Assembly: GCF_030766935.1 (NCBI RefSeq)
Contig: NZ_JASERL010000003.1
Coordinates: 62,001 to 126,000, forward strand
DNA from: Streptomyces sp. KL109B
Lineage (GTDB): Bacteria; Actinomycetota; Actinomycetes; Streptomycetales; Streptomycetaceae
DNA: 64,000 nucleotides
Direction of reading: 5' to 3'
Shown here: in pieces, positions 9,960 to 17,378 of the stretch
Layout of the letters: each line of letters opens with the position of its first letter
How positions within the stretch are numbered: position 1 is the first letter of the stretch
Notes under the pieces: generated by a model
What the model saw: only the letters and a program-made list of their open reading frames with translations
Databases searched by the model: none
Told to the model about the DNA's origin: nothing
Translations under genes and position numbers: made by a program

Positions 9960-9981
9960 CCTCACGTGACGTGAGGTGCAA
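9960..9981 (-). promoter_or_regulatory. tipA-type promoter with MerR operator
   Basis: The interrupted palindrome cctcacgt-g-acgtgagg (9960-9976) abuts a -35-like TTGCAC read on the minus strand (9981-9976). That places the dyad in the spacer to the -10, the standard MerR-activator arrangement. The string TTGCACCTCACGTCACGTGAGG is the core I recall from the S. lividans tipA promoter. Confidence 0.8.
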
Positions 9982-10052
9982 GTCGGTTCCGGCGGCGATT
10001 TTCCGGGTGTTACCGGGGTGTTATGGCGCATTTGTCCGCTTAAGGTGGCGCC

Positions 10053-11363
10053 GTGAGTACCCATACCGAGACCGGACCGCCGCCCCCGCCCGCACCCGCG
10101 CCCACGCCCGCCGTGTCCGCTCGCACGCTGCTGCCGTTCGTGCTGCCCGCGCTCGTCGTCGGCGTCGCGTGCAGCGTGCTCTTCCTCGCGCTCGACTGGG
10201 TCGCGGAGGAGCTGGCGGGGCTGGTGTGGGAGGACCTGCCGGACGCGCTCGGCATCGGCGGCTACTCCGCGCTGTGGATCATCGTGATGCTCACGCTCAC
10301 GGGTGTCCTCGTCGGGCTCGTCGTCTGGAAGGCGCCGGGGAACGCGGGCCCCGACCCGGCCACGATGGGGCTCGGCGGCGAGGCGCCGCTGCCGCCGTAC
10401 GTGCTGCCGGGGCTCGCGCTCGCGGCGGCGCTGATGCTGGCCGGCGGGCCGAGCCTGGGCCCGGAGAACCCGATCATCGCGGTGAACGTGGGGCTCTCGT
10501 TCTGGCTCGGCAAGAAGCTGCTGCCGCGGTCGGCCGCGACGATGTGGGTGAGCCTGGCGACCGCGGGGACCATCGGCGCCCTGTTCGGTACGCCGATCGC
10601 GGCCGCGCTGCTCGTCTCGGAGACGCTGGCCGGGAAGGCGCTGCCGATGAAGGGCTCGCTGTGGGACAACATGTTCGGGCCGCTGCTCGCGGCGGCCGCG
10701 GGCTCCATGACCACCTCGCTGCTCGCCTCCCCCTCCTTCGACCTCGGCCTGCCGCCGTTCGGCGACCCGGGCTGGCGGGACGTCCTGGCGGCGATCGTCG
10801 TCGCGTGCGCCGCCGCGGTCTTCGCGATGACCGCCGTGTACGCCTTCCCCTACGTGCACCGCGCCTTCTCCCGCCTCGGCCACCCGATGCTGACGCTTCC
10901 GCTCGGCGGGCTCGTCCTCGGCCTGCTCGGGGCGCTGGGCGGCGAACTGACGCTGTTCAAGGGGCTCGCCGAGGTCAAGGAGATCGCCGCGGCGCCGGAC
11001 GGCCGGTCGGCCGGGGAGTTCGCGCTGCTGACCGTGGTGAAGCTGGCGGCGCTGCTGATCGCCGCGACGTGCGGCTTCCGGGGCGGGCGGATCTTCCCCG
11101 CCGTCTTCGTGGGCGCGGCGTTCGGCCTGTTCGCGCACGCGGTGGTGCCCGGCGTGAACCCGTCGGTCGGCATCGCGGCGGGCGTGCTCGGCGTGCTGCT
11201 CGCGATCACCCGGCAGGGCTGGGTCAGCCTGTTCACGGCGGCCGTCCTGGTCGCCTCCCCCGCGATCATCGCCCTGATGTGCGTCGCGTCGCTGCCCGCC
11301 TGGCTACTGGTGACGGGGCGGCCGCAGATGCAACTGTCGGAGGACGGTTCGGCGATCCGCTGA
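10053..11363 (+). CDS. CLC-family chloride channel/antiporter-like ion channel protein
   Basis: A 436-residue polytopic membrane protein. A proline-rich N-terminal tail (PPPPPAPAPTPA) precedes roughly ten hydrophobic segments. The segment GGPSLGPENPI resembles the CLC GREGP selectivity and gating motif, with Glu in the gate region. GGRIFPAVFVGAAFG matches the second CLC pore motif. GTG start at 10053 with AAGGTGG upstream. It lies 42 bp upstream of gadB on the same strand. In enteric bacteria CLC exchangers support decarboxylase-based acid resistance, so a linked role is inferred. Channel versus H+/Cl- exchange cannot be told from sequence. Confidence 0.82.
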   Translation: MSTHTETGPPPPPAPAPTPAVSARTLLPFVLPALVVGVACSVLFLALDWVAEELAGLVWEDLPDALGIGGYSALWIIVMLTLTGVLVGLVVWKAPGNAGPDPATMGLGGEAPLPPYVLPGLALAAALMLAGGPSLGPENPIIAVNVGLSFWLGKKLLPRSAATMWVSLATAGTIGALFGTPIAAALLVSETLAGKALPMKGSLWDNMFGPLLAAAAGSMTTSLLASPSFDLGLPPFGDPGWRDVLAAIVVACAAAVFAMTAVYAFPYVHRAFSRLGHPMLTLPLGGLVLGLLGALGGELTLFKGLAEVKEIAAAPDGRSAGEFALLTVVKLAALLIAATCGFRGGRIFPAVFVGAAFGLFAHAVVPGVNPSVGIAAGVLGVLLAITRQGWVSLFTAAVLVASPAIIALMCVASLPAWLLVTGRPQMQLSEDGSAIR

Positions 11364-11405
11364 CACACAGACTCAACTGCCCTTTTACGTAAAGGAGTTG
11401 CACCG

Positions 11406-12833
11406 ATGTCACCGCTGCACCAGAGCCCTGCCGACCGGTACGGGAAGCCAGACGAGCGCCCGATCGCCGTCAACCCCTTCTACGGAGAGGCGAATCCGAC
11501 GGCCGGGATGACGGACGCCCCGCCCAAGCACCGCCTTCCGGAGGGCCCGCTCGCCCCCATGACGGCGTATCAACTCGTCCGCGACGAACTGATGCTGGAC
11601 GGCAACGCGCGCCTCAACCTCGCCACCTTCGTCACTACGTGGATGGAGCCGCAGGCGGGCGTCCTCATGGGCGAGTGCCGGGACAAGAACATGATCGACA
11701 AGGACGAGTACCCGCGGACGGCGGAGCTGGAGCGGCGCTGCGTCGCCATGCTCGCCGACCTGTGGCACGCGCCCGATCCCTCGGCCGCCGTGGGCTGTTC
11801 GACCACCGGGTCGAGCGAGGCGTGCATGCTCGCCGGGATGGCGCTCAAGCGGCGCTGGGCGGCGCGGAACGCGGACCGGTACCCCTCGCGCGAGGCCCGG
11901 CCCAATCTGGTCATGGGCGTGAACGTGCAGGTGTGCTGGGAGAAGTTCTGCAATTTCTGGGAGGTGGAGGCGCGGCAGGTGCCCATGGAGGGCGACCGGT
12001 TCCACCTCGATCCGGCCGCGGCGGCGGAGCTGTGCGACGAGAACACGATCGGCGTCGTCGGGATCCTGGGGTCGACCTTCGACGGTTCGTACGAGCCGAT
12101 CGCCGAACTGTGCGCGGCGCTCGACCAGTTGCAGGAGCGGACCGGCCTGGACATCCCCGTGCACGTCGACGGGGCCTCCGGCGCCATGGTCGCGCCGTTC
12201 CTCGACCCCGACCTGGAGTGGGACTTCAGGCTGCCGCGGGTGGCGTCGATCAATACGTCGGGGCACAAGTACGGGCTCGTGTACCCGGGGGTCGGGTGGG
12301 CGCTGTGGCGGGACGCGCAGGCCCTTCCGGAGGAACTGGTCTTCCGGGTCAACTACTTGGGCGGCGACATGCCGACCTTCGCGCTCAACTTCTCGCGGCC
12401 CGGGGCGCAGGTGGTGGCGCAGTACTACACGTTCCTGCGGCTCGGGCGGGACGGCTACCGGGCCGTTCAGCAGGCGACGCGGCAGGTGGCGCGCGGGCTC
12501 GCCGACCGGATCGAGGCGCTCGGCGACTTCCGGCTCCTCACGCGCGGCGACGAGTTGCCGGTGTTCGCGTTCACCACGGCGGAGGACGTGAAGGCGTACG
12601 ACGTGTTCGATGTGTCGCGGCGGTTGCGGGAGCGGGGGTGGTTGGTGCCGGCGTACACGTTTCCGGCGCACCGGGAGGACTTGGCGGTGTTGCGGGTGGT
12701 GTGCCGCAATGGGTTCTCGTCGGATCTGGCGGAGTTGTTGGTGGAGGATCTGGGGCGGTTGCTGCCGGAGCTGCGCAGTCAGCCGCACCCGTTTACGCGT
12801 GACCGGGGCGCTGCCACCGGGTTCCATCACTGA
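11406..12833 (+). CDS. gadB: Glutamate decarboxylase
   Basis: PLP enzyme that converts glutamate plus a proton to GABA and CO2. The 475-residue protein has the group II decarboxylase fold. Its signatures are DGNARLNLATFVTTWMEP near residue 58, VHVDGASGAMVAPF before the PLP site, and the Schiff-base lysine in TSGHKYGLVYPG (about Lys286). ATG start at 11406 behind AAAGGAG. The close downstream position after the CLC gene argues for a two-gene proton-consuming module. No GABA antiporter gene lies nearby. The last quarter uses TTG and GTG codons more than the rest of the gene. Confidence 0.95.
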   Translation: MSPLHQSPADRYGKPDERPIAVNPFYGEANPTAGMTDAPPKHRLPEGPLAPMTAYQLVRDELMLDGNARLNLATFVTTWMEPQAGVLMGECRDKNMIDKDEYPRTAELERRCVAMLADLWHAPDPSAAVGCSTTGSSEACMLAGMALKRRWAARNADRYPSREARPNLVMGVNVQVCWEKFCNFWEVEARQVPMEGDRFHLDPAAAAELCDENTIGVVGILGSTFDGSYEPIAELCAALDQLQERTGLDIPVHVDGASGAMVAPFLDPDLEWDFRLPRVASINTSGHKYGLVYPGVGWALWRDAQALPEELVFRVNYLGGDMPTFALNFSRPGAQVVAQYYTFLRLGRDGYRAVQQATRQVARGLADRIEALGDFRLLTRGDELPVFAFTTAEDVKAYDVFDVSRRLRERGWLVPAYTFPAHREDLAVLRVVCRNGFSSDLAELLVEDLGRLLPELRSQPHPFTRDRGAATGFHH

Positions 12834-12839
12834 ACGCCA

Positions 12840-12886
12840 CGGGGCTCCGCCCCGGACCCCGCTGCTCAATCGCCGCAGGGGCTTGA
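12840..12886 (-). repeat. REP-like intergenic element, copy A
   Basis: A 47-bp copy, in reverse orientation, of an element that also occurs at 20620-20666, 26614-26660 and 52660-52706. Its core reads gcggcgattgagcagcgggg, followed by a GC hairpin (gtccggggc...gccccg). It directly abuts the 34-bp tandem array. Confidence 0.85.
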
Positions 12887-13184
12887 TTATGGTCCCGTCG
12901 CGATCGTCACGAGGCTTTGATTGTGGGCCCGTCGCGATCGCCACCAGGGCCTGATTGCAGGCCCGTCGCAATCGTCACCACGGCCTGATTGTGGGCCCGT
13001 CGCAATCGTCACCACGGCCTGAATGTGGGCCCGTCGCGATCGCCACGAAGGCTTGAATGTAGGCCCGTCGCGACCATCGCCAGGGCTTGAATGTAGGCCC
13101 GTCGCAATCGTCACCAGGGCCTGATTGCAGGCCCGTCGCGATCGTCACCACGGCCTGATTGCAGGCCCGTCGCGATCGTCACCA
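12879..13184. repeat. 34-bp tandem repeat array, nine copies
   Basis: Nine head-to-tail 34-bp units with no spacers, consensus start gggcctgattgcaggcccgt and end cgcgatcgtcacca. Units differ by a few substitutions, mainly at gat/aat, tgca/tgtg/tgta and cgcg/cgca. A tenth partial unit (from 13185) merges into the 3' end of the PadR gene. The array fills the gap between convergent gadB and PadR genes. Each unit holds gcccgtcgc and gcgatcgtc blocks. No coding function is apparent on the gadB side. Confidence 0.95.
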
Positions 13185-13807
13185 GGGCTTGATCGTGCCG
13201 CGTACGGGTTCTCCTCGCCCTTCGCCAGTACGCCCACGAACGGTTCGCCCTCGCCCGCGAAGGTGTAGGCGCCGGCCTCGATGCGGGTGATCAGGCCCTT
13301 GGTCCACTGAGCGCCGGTGTCGGCCGAGTGGACCCAGTGGTTCATGATCTCGCCGATGTGGCCCAGCTGTTCGGGGCCGTCCTCGGGCGTGTAGTACTCC
13401 GTGACGGAGCGCCGCCACTCCTCCATGGCGCGCACCCGCTCCTTGAGCAGGGCGACGACCTCGTCGCGCGGCAGGTCGACCATGCAGCCGAGCGCCGCCG
13501 TGAGGATGTCGGGCCGCTGGTCGTACGAGGTCAGGGACGAACGGACCAGGGCGAGGTACTCCTCCTGCCCCCGCTCCGTGAGCTCGTACTCGGTGCGCGG
13601 CGGGCCCCCGGCCGTGGACGGCGCGATCTCATGGGCCCGCAACAACCCTTGCTTCGCCATCTGTTTCAACGCGTGGTAGATCGACCCGGGCTTGGCGTTC
13701 GACCACTCGTGGGCGCCCCAGTACTCCAGGTCGTTGCGCACCATGTAGCCATGCGCGCGCCCGTGCTGCCGCACGGCTCCGAGGACCAGGAGGCGGATCG
13801 CTGACAT
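13145..13807 (-). CDS. PadR family transcriptional regulator
   Basis: A 220-residue regulator with an N-terminal PadR winged helix (MSAIRLLVLGAVRQHGRAHG; YHALKQMAKQGLLRA) and a C-terminal helical domain (MEEWRRSVTEYY). Start ATG at 13807, nine codons inside the longest frame. The normal C-terminus is near GEENPYA. The frame then continues through about 16 residues encoded by 34-bp repeat units (SSPGDDRDGPAIRPW) before a stop inside the array at 13145. It is divergent from the VOC-ArsR-SRPBCC operon and probably controls it through the palindromes between them. Confidence 0.9.
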   Translation of the reverse strand: MSAIRLLVLGAVRQHGRAHGYMVRNDLEYWGAHEWSNAKPGSIYHALKQMAKQGLLRAHEIAPSTAGGPPRTEYELTERGQEEYLALVRSSLTSYDQRPDILTAALGCMVDLPRDEVVALLKERVRAMEEWRRSVTEYYTPEDGPEQLGHIGEIMNHWVHSADTGAQWTKGLITRIEAGAYTFAGEGEPFVGVLAKGEENPYAARSSPGDDRDGPAIRPW

Positions 13808-13863
13808 GGGCCCCAGCCTAGGACGTGAAGGCACAGGGGCTCGTCGGAGGTCAAGCGAAGACG

Positions 13864-13912
13864 CGTAGGAAATTCCCTACGTTTGACGCGTAGGTATTTC
13901 CCTACGTAATGT
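13864..13912 (+). promoter_or_regulatory. Promoter with two operator palindromes before the VOC gene
   Basis: Two 18-bp dyads, cgtaggaaattccctacg (13864-13881) and cgtaggtatttccctacg (13889-13906), are 25 bp apart. The second exactly fills the 18-bp gap between a -35-like TTGACG (13883-13888) and a -10-like TAATGT (13907-13912). The VOC start codon at 13920 is then close to +1, so a leaderless mRNA is likely. The regulator is inferred to be the divergent PadR or the operon's own ArsR. Confidence 0.7.
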
Positions 13913-13919
13913 CGAGGGC

Positions 13920-14321
13920 ATGCGGAACATCACCCACGCCTCCTTCATCACCCTCCCCGTCACCGACCAGGACCGCGCGCTGCGCTTCTACGTAGACGTG
14001 CTCGGCTTCGAGGTCGTCGTCGACCGACAGATGCCGCCCGGCCGGTGGCTACAGGTCGCGCCCGCCGGGGCGCAGACCGTGTTCACGCTCTCCGGGCCGG
14101 GGATGGGGGATTTCGTGCCCGGCTCCACGCGCGGGATCATGTTGGTCACGACCGACGTCGACGCCGACTGCGAGCGGCTCAGGGCCGCGGGCGCCGAGGT
14201 CAGCGGGCCGGACGAGATGCCGTGGGGCCGGATGGCCGGCTTCAGCGACCCGGACGGCAACGGCCTGATGCTGATCACCGAGAACACCGAGAACACCGAG
14301 AACACAGCAGGGAGTTTCTGA
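13920..14321 (+). CDS. VOC family protein (glyoxalase/bleomycin-resistance fold)
   Basis: A 133-residue protein with a paired beta-alpha-beta-beta-beta fold of the vicinal oxygen chelate superfamily. It has LPVTDQDRALRFYVDVLGFE at the N-terminus and FSDPDGNGLMLITE near the end. Such proteins bind or modify small molecules, and the substrate is unknown. The C-terminus carries three Glu-Asn-Thr units encoded by a 9-bp tandem repeat (about 14277-14307). It is the first gene of an operon with ArsR (5-bp gap) and SRPBCC genes. Confidence 0.88.
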   Translation: MRNITHASFITLPVTDQDRALRFYVDVLGFEVVVDRQMPPGRWLQVAPAGAQTVFTLSGPGMGDFVPGSTRGIMLVTTDVDADCERLRAAGAEVSGPDEMPWGRMAGFSDPDGNGLMLITENTENTENTAGSF

Positions 14322-14326
14322 CCGCC

Positions 14327-14701
14327 ATGAGTCCCGCGAGCGCGCGCACCGCCCCCGGCCAGGTCCACGACCAGGACCCGGACCGGATCTTCGGCGCGCT
14401 CGCCAACGGCACCCGCCGCGAAGTGCTGCGCCTGCTGCGGGAGCACGGGCCGCAGCCGGCCGGCGCCATAGCCGACCGGTTCGACATGGCCCGCCCCAGC
14501 CTCTCCGAGCACCTGAAGGTGCTGCGCGACGCGGGGCTCGTCTCCGAGGAGCGTTCGGGGCGGCAGCGGATCTACCGTCTTGAGGCCGCGCCGCTCGCCG
14601 ACGTACAGGACTGGCTGCATCCCTACGAGCGGTTCTGGCGGAAGAAGCTGAGTGCCCTCAGCGACGTACTGGACGCCATGCCCGACGATGACGCCTCATG
14701 A
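14327..14701 (+). CDS. ArsR family helix-turn-helix regulator
   Basis: A 124-residue winged-helix regulator: IFGALANGTRREVLRLLREH, then the recognition region MARPSLSEHLKVLRDAGLV, then RQRIYRLEAAPLADVQDWL. This is the subtype that usually precedes AHSA1/SRPBCC genes. No ArsR metal-box cysteines are present, so the signal is probably not a metal. Start ATG at 14327, five bases after the VOC stop. Its last codons overlap the next start by four bases. Confidence 0.9.
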   Translation: MSPASARTAPGQVHDQDPDRIFGALANGTRREVLRLLREHGPQPAGAIADRFDMARPSLSEHLKVLRDAGLVSEERSGRQRIYRLEAAPLADVQDWLHPYERFWRKKLSALSDVLDAMPDDDAS

Positions 14702-15165
14702 GCATCGATGGCAGCCACGAGCCCGACCCCACCACCATCACCGTCGACCAGTTCTTCCCGCACCCGCCCGCGAAGGTCTGGCGCGCGCTGACCGAACCGG
14801 AACTGATCAAGCGTTGGATGATGCCGGGCGGCGAACGGTTCAGGCTCGTCGTCGGGCACCGGTACACGATGACGGCGATTCCGCGCCCGGGCACCAATTT
14901 CTCCGGGACGGTCGAGGCGGAGGTCCTCGCGTACGAGGACGAGCGGATGCTGAGCGTCCGATGGGCGGACCGGGACCCTGCCAATTCCGCGGACTGGACC
15001 ATCACTTGGACCCTGCGCCCGGAAGGACGTGGCACACGTCTCTTTTTGGTGCACGAGGGATTCGATCCGGACGACCCCGCGCAGGCAATGGCTCGAAAGA
15101 TCATGGACAGTGGCTGGCGTTCGCATGTAATGCGGGCATTTGGGCAGGCGCTTTCCATGCTGTAA
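14698..15165 (+). CDS. SRPBCC domain protein (AHSA1 family)
   Basis: A 155-residue START/Bet v1-like protein with a hydrophobic ligand cavity. The family pattern PPAKVWRALTEPELIKRWM is near the N-terminus, and GWRSHVMRAFGQAL forms the C-terminal helix. It overlaps the ArsR gene by ATGA, so the two are translationally coupled. The role is probably ligand binding or stress response together with the ArsR and VOC proteins. No catalytic residues are recognisable. Confidence 0.9.
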   Translation: MSIDGSHEPDPTTITVDQFFPHPPAKVWRALTEPELIKRWMMPGGERFRLVVGHRYTMTAIPRPGTNFSGTVEAEVLAYEDERMLSVRWADRDPANSADWTITWTLRPEGRGTRLFLVHEGFDPDDPAQAMARKIMDSGWRSHVMRAFGQALSML

Positions 15166-15181
15166 CTGCGAGAACACCCCG

Positions 15182-15211
15182 CGTGCACGTGCATCTGCCC
15201 ATGCATGGGCA
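15182..15211. promoter_or_regulatory. 19-bp motif plus palindrome upstream of DUF397
   Basis: The motif cgtgcacgtgcatctgccc (15182-15200) recurs exactly, inverted, at 16194-16212. Here it overlaps a perfect 16-bp palindrome tgcccatgcatgggca (15196-15211). It lies 131 bp before the DUF397 start. It is a candidate operator for the nearby XRE regulator. Confidence 0.6.
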
Positions 15212-15330
15212 TATGAACGCAGCTATGATCCTGGACAGTTGGGGCAGTTGATCACTGGTGTCCCGGCTTTCACATTGACCACAGAATCATTCACTGTTAC
15301 AGCACTGACAGCACCACCGGGGAGCGAACC

Positions 15331-15573
15331 GTGCACCACGTGTACAACGGCATGGCGGCCACGGAGTTGCACGGAGTGGTCTGGCAGAAGAGCAGGCACA
15401 GCAACTCACAAGGTTCCTGTGTGGAGTTCGCCAAGTTGCCCGGTGGAAGAGTCGCCGTGCGCAACTCGAACTTTCCCGAGGGGCCCGCGCTCGTCTATAC
15501 GCCGGCGGAGATAGAAGCGATGCTTCTCGGCGTGAAGGACGGGGAGTTCGACCACTTGGTGGCCGGGGCCTGA
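15331..15573 (+). CDS. DUF397 domain protein
   Basis: An 80-residue protein of the DUF397 family (VWQKSRHSNSQGSCVEFAKL; VAVRNSNFPEGPALVYTP). These small proteins are nearly always encoded beside an XRE/DUF5753 regulator, as in the WhiJ/AbaA-like systems of Streptomyces, and are thought to act as partners or antagonists of that regulator. GTG start at 15331 with GGGGAG upstream. A TTGACC hexamer lies about 55 bases upstream and could be a -35. The cognate XRE gene is about 0.8 kb downstream. Confidence 0.9.
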   Translation: MHHVYNGMAATELHGVVWQKSRHSNSQGSCVEFAKLPGGRVAVRNSNFPEGPALVYTPAEIEAMLLGVKDGEFDHLVAGA

Positions 15574-15580
15574 CGTAACT

Positions 15581-15637
15581 TCAGCTCCTGAACGGCGCCT
15601 CAGTTCCTGAACGGCGCCTCAGGTCCTGAACAGCGCC
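15581..15637. repeat. 19-bp tandem triplication at the end of the HATPase gene
   Basis: Units at 15581-15599, 15600-15618 and 15619-15637 follow the pattern tcagNtcctgaacNgcgcc. The last unit contains the stop codon and final codons of the minus-strand HATPase gene. The gene end therefore appears to have been duplicated twice beyond the stop. Confidence 0.9.
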
Positions 15638-16116
15638 CAGACGACCTTGCCGCTCGGCGCGCCGGCCAGCGGATGCCAGCCCCAGCTGTCGGCGAAGGAG
15701 TCGACGAGGAACAGGCCGCGCCCCGATTCCGCCGAGAAATCGGCGTCGACGTCGACCTCGCGGGCGACCGGACTGTCGTCGCTGGGATCGCGGACCGCGC
15801 ACACTACGCGCGAAGACCAGTGCATCAGATGCAGACGTACGGGCGGATCCTGGCCGTGTGGCGTATCCGCGGGGAGGCCGTGCCGCAGGGCGTTGGTGAC
15901 CAGTTCGGAGACGACGAGACAGATGTCGTCGAAACGCTCCATGGCTTCCCAGTCCGCGAGCGTCCTGCGACTGAACTCACGTGCGGAGCGCACCGCTTCA
16001 TAGCGGGCCGGCAAAGCGCAGGACGCGGTGCTGGAGACGGCCGAGGGGTCGACCGGAGGCAGGCTCTGCCTTAACGCATCCAGCGACTCGAGCATGGTCG
16101 ATCCATTCGTCCCCAT
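15619..16116 (-). CDS. ATP-binding protein, anti-sigma-factor-like histidine kinase fold (HATPase_c)
   Basis: A 165-residue GHKL ATPase domain protein. The N box LVVSELVTNALRHG is near residue 76 and the G box SGRGLFLVDSFADSWGW is near the C-terminus. These resemble RsbW/SpoIIAB-type serine kinases but without a fused sensor. Start ATG at 16116 (MGTNGSTMLE); the frame remains open upstream without similarity. In WhiJ-like loci such an ATPase accompanies DUF397 and XRE genes, and that is the setting here. Confidence 0.9.
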   Translation of the reverse strand: MGTNGSTMLESLDALRQSLPPVDPSAVSSTASCALPARYEAVRSAREFSRRTLADWEAMERFDDICLVVSELVTNALRHGLPADTPHGQDPPVRLHLMHWSSRVVCAVRDPSDDSPVAREVDVDADFSAESGRGLFLVDSFADSWGWHPLAGAPSGKVVWALFRT

Positions 16117-16193
16117 GCGAGGCACTCCCCAGTTTCGCAGTACGCAGCGAGCGGTGGTGGCGCCATCGTTCCGAATGCGTACAGCGGATGCAA

Positions 16194-16212
16194 GGGCAGA
16201 TGCACGTGCACG
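16194..16212. promoter_or_regulatory. Inverted second copy of the 19-bp motif
   Basis: Exact reverse complement of 15182-15200, placed between the divergent HATPase (start 16116) and XRE (start 16374) genes. Both copies contain the palindrome tgcacgtgca. It is a candidate binding site for the XRE protein, which would link control of the three genes. Confidence 0.6.
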
Positions 16213-16373
16213 CGCCCGACTTGGGAGACCTCGTACCGCTTCTCGCTGTTTTCTTCCTACGACTTCTTGCGCATGTGGTTCGTGATCTTTCCGTTTCTGT
16301 AACCGTACGAGTACAGGGTGGAGCGTTTTGATGGCAGACTTCGGCCGTGGACCAATGGGGAGGATGAAGAGAC

Positions 16374-17270
16374 GTGACCGCTGGGGAGGCATGGGGGTCA
16401 CCCCAGGCGCTGAACTCTGGTGGGGGCTCGGTGGTGCGACGCATCCTGCTGGGCTCGCAGCTGAGGCGCCTGCGGGAATCGCACGGGATCACCCGCGAGG
16501 CCGCCGGCTACTCGATTCGCGCCTCCGAATCGAAGATCAGCCGCATGGAGTTGGGACGGGTGAGCTTCAAGACGCGCGACGTGGCCGACCTGCTGACGCT
16601 GTACGGAGTGGACGACGAGGCCGAACGCTCCGCGCTGCTCTCGCTCGCGAAGGAGGCCAACGTCGCGGGCTGGTGGCACAGTTACAGCGACGTACTGCCC
16701 GGATGGTTCCCCACGTACCTCGGGCTCGAGGGCGCCGCGACGCAGATCCGTGGCTACGAAGCCCAGTTCGTGCACGGCCTGCTGCAGACCGAGGGGTACG
16801 CCCACGCGGTCGTCGAGCAGGGCATGAAGGGCTCCTCGCGCGAGGACATCGAGCGCCGGGTCGCGCTGCGCATAGAACGGCAGAAGCTGCTGGTCGACGA
16901 GCGGGCGCCCGAGGTGCACATCGTCCTCGACGAGGCCGCGGTGCGGCGCGTGCAGGGCGGCCGCGAGGTGATGCGCGGACAGTTGGAGCACCTCATCGAG
17001 CTGTCCGCACTCCCCCATCTGACCCTTCAGATCATGCCGTTCAGCCACGGCTGGCACCCCGGCGAGTCCGGCACGTTCACCATTCTCACCTTCCCGGAGT
17101 CCGACCTCTCGGACGTCGTTTTCCTCGAACAGCTCACCAGCGCCCTGTATTTGGACAAGCGCGAGGACGTGACGCAGTACGAGAAGGCGATGACGGATCT
17201 CTCCACGCAGTGCCCGTCACCCGAGGACAGTGTGCGACTGCTGCGTGACGCATTGTCGGAATTGGCTTGA
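16374..17270 (+). CDS. XRE helix-turn-helix regulator with DUF5753 domain (WhiJ-like)
   Basis: A 298-residue regulator. The HTH is at about residues 24-80 (LGSQLRRLRESHGITREAAG, then ASESKISRMELGRVS), and the C-terminal DUF5753 ligand or partner domain contains WHSYSDVLPGWFPTYLGLE and IQIMPF-like segments. The architecture matches the developmental regulator WhiJ and its many paralogues. GTG start at 16374; a GTG at 16432 would remove 19 residues that precede the HTH. It is associated with DUF397 and the HATPase. Confidence 0.92.
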   Translation: MTAGEAWGSPQALNSGGGSVVRRILLGSQLRRLRESHGITREAAGYSIRASESKISRMELGRVSFKTRDVADLLTLYGVDDEAERSALLSLAKEANVAGWWHSYSDVLPGWFPTYLGLEGAATQIRGYEAQFVHGLLQTEGYAHAVVEQGMKGSSREDIERRVALRIERQKLLVDERAPEVHIVLDEAAVRRVQGGREVMRGQLEHLIELSALPHLTLQIMPFSHGWHPGESGTFTILTFPESDLSDVVFLEQLTSALYLDKREDVTQYEKAMTDLSTQCPSPEDSVRLLRDALSELA

Positions 17271-17378
17271 GTGAGCGGTGAGTTGAGGAATCCCTTGCGG
17301 CAACTCCTGCTGTAACTGTCGGTGCCCGGTCGTACGATGACGTGCGTCAAAGGTGCCCGCCCTGCAGCAAGGGATTAC

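Noticed and set aside
12879..13184. Possible CRISPR array
   Set aside because: The 34-bp units are contiguous with no unique spacers between conserved repeats, and no cas gene is nearby.
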